DNA from: Staphylotrichum longicolle
Taxonomy: Eukaryota; Ascomycota; Sordariomycetes; Sordariales; Chaetomiaceae
Reading direction: 5' to 3'
NCBI GenBank assembly: GCA_019096155.1
Contig: JAHCVI010000005.1
Span: 2,614,468-2,678,467 of the forward strand
DNA length: 64,000 nucleotides
Positions 63,409 through 64,000 of this stretch are shown piece by piece. Numbering within the stretch: the first letter of the stretch is position 1; each line of letters opens with the position of its first letter. Under the pieces are notes generated by a model, which saw only the letters and a program-made list of their open reading frames with translations, ran no database searches and was not told where the DNA came from. Position numbers and translations under genes: made by a program.

Positions 63409-64000
63409 ATGGCTACTCGACCCACACTGCCCTACTTCGCGCCGGCTGAGCTCCTTCCAGGGCCTCTGCCGACCGTGGCCGAGATCCTCGCCTCGAAGCA
63501 GCGCCTCTCGCATGACGCCCTGAATCGGGTCTACCTCGTCGGCGACCACTACGCCGTCAAGTACGGGGGCCGGACCAGCGTGCAGGAAGGCGAGAACATG
63601 ATCTTCGTTCAGCAATCGACCAGCATCCCTGTGCCAAAGGTGTACGCCATCTTCCAAGACGAGGTTCGCGGGTACAAGGTCACGTTCATTGTGATGGAAT
63701 ACATCCCCGGAGTGCTTCTGAACCGCGCGTGGAATGGTCTTGGCGCATCCGAGAAGCAACATCTCGTTGCGCAGCTCCGCCGTTACATGGATGAGCTGCG
63801 CAGCATTCCCTCTCCCGGCTACTACGGCGGCCTCTGGCGGCAACAGATTCGCGACCGGACTTTTGAGAGCCTGGCTGACGGCCTGCCGTTCCCGGAACCC
63901 GAGATCACTGGCCCGCACGAGACCGAGGAGCAGTTTGTGGAGGCCATGTGCCACTGCCTCGACAGGGCCGTCACATCATACGAGAATGGCCCGGCGAGAA
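63409..64000 (+). CDS. APH-family kinase, N-terminal part, runs off the right edge
   Basis: The start ATG 63409 opens a frame without a stop to the window end (197 codons). ALNRVYLVGDHYAVKYGG holds the ATP-side Lys, SIPVPKVYAIFQDE and FIVMEYIPGVLLNRAW follow, then LRRYMDELRSIPSPGYYGGL. These are the usual N-lobe and hinge of fungal APH-like kinases. The catalytic HxDxxxxN would lie beyond the edge. It differs clearly in sequence from the APH gene at 45.2-46.7 kb, so the two are distant relatives. The substrate is unknown. Confidence 0.85.
   Translation, partial: MATRPTLPYFAPAELLPGPLPTVAEILASKQRLSHDALNRVYLVGDHYAVKYGGRTSVQEGENMIFVQQSTSIPVPKVYAIFQDEVRGYKVTFIVMEYIPGVLLNRAWNGLGASEKQHLVAQLRRYMDELRSIPSPGYYGGLWRQQIRDRTFESLADGLPFPEPEITGPHETEEQFVEAMCHCLDRAVTSYENGPAR

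Overview
The window reads as a euchromatic segment of a filamentous ascomycete (Pezizomycotina, most likely Sordariomycetes/Sordariales). Genes carry many short introns (about 47-105 nt, GTGAGT-type donors, CTGAC/CTAAC branch points, CAG acceptors). Coding regions are GC-rich with strongly GC-biased third positions, and intergenic DNA is poorer in GC. The families are typical of the group: a Zn2Cys6 regulator, a small hydrophobin, a GH62-CBM1 enzyme, DUF3716, APH-like kinases, an MFS carrier and a relic NLR-type PNP domain. I see no bacterial-style operon, intact transposon or CRISPR. Genes lie on both strands.

Layout. 1-2.4 kb: no convincing gene. 2.4-5.0 kb: an unrecognised hypothetical gene, followed by two minisatellites. 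5.8-12 kb: a coiled-coil hypothetical, a secreted beta-sandwich protein, a relic PNP domain of NLR type, a third minisatellite and a disordered protein with internal repeats. 12.7-25 kb: a housekeeping cluster with a WDR48-like cofactor, a mitochondrial SAM carrier (PET8-like), a tRNA(Ile)-lysidine synthetase-like protein, the Rab geranylgeranyltransferase alpha subunit and a meiotic APC/C activator of the Ama1 type. 25-31 kb: an intron-containing tRNA-Ile, a Syn8-like SNARE, an AT-hook/DUF3716 protein and two small genes that look like diverged siblings. 31-41 kb: PhoD-like phosphatase, an FHA-kinase relic, tRNA-His, a short P450-like gene, tRNA-Thr, a GNAT-like gene and tRNA-Gln. 43-52 kb: hydrophobin, APH, MFS and a divergently placed Zn2Cys6 factor. 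52-64 kb: an F-box-like protein, dipeptidyl peptidase III, GH62-CBM1, a multipass membrane protein and the start of a second APH gene.

The most important caution for a reader: many clearly conserved genes are broken by single missing bases, mostly in G or C runs, while their protein sequence is otherwise preserved. Several are short by exactly the one base needed to restore the frame. This looks like uncorrected sequencing error rather than decay, so broken frames in the PET8-like, WDR48-like, BET4, SYN8-like and PhoD genes should not be read as pseudogenes. The PNP and FHA-kinase fragments look like true relics because domains are missing as well. Two in-frame stops, in the MFS and the first APH gene, cannot be explained by a missing base.

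No obvious new multi-gene system stands out. The best leads are the sibling small genes at 29-31 kb, the compressed hydrophobin, the Zn2Cys6/MFS divergent pair and the Cys-rich F-box-like protein.
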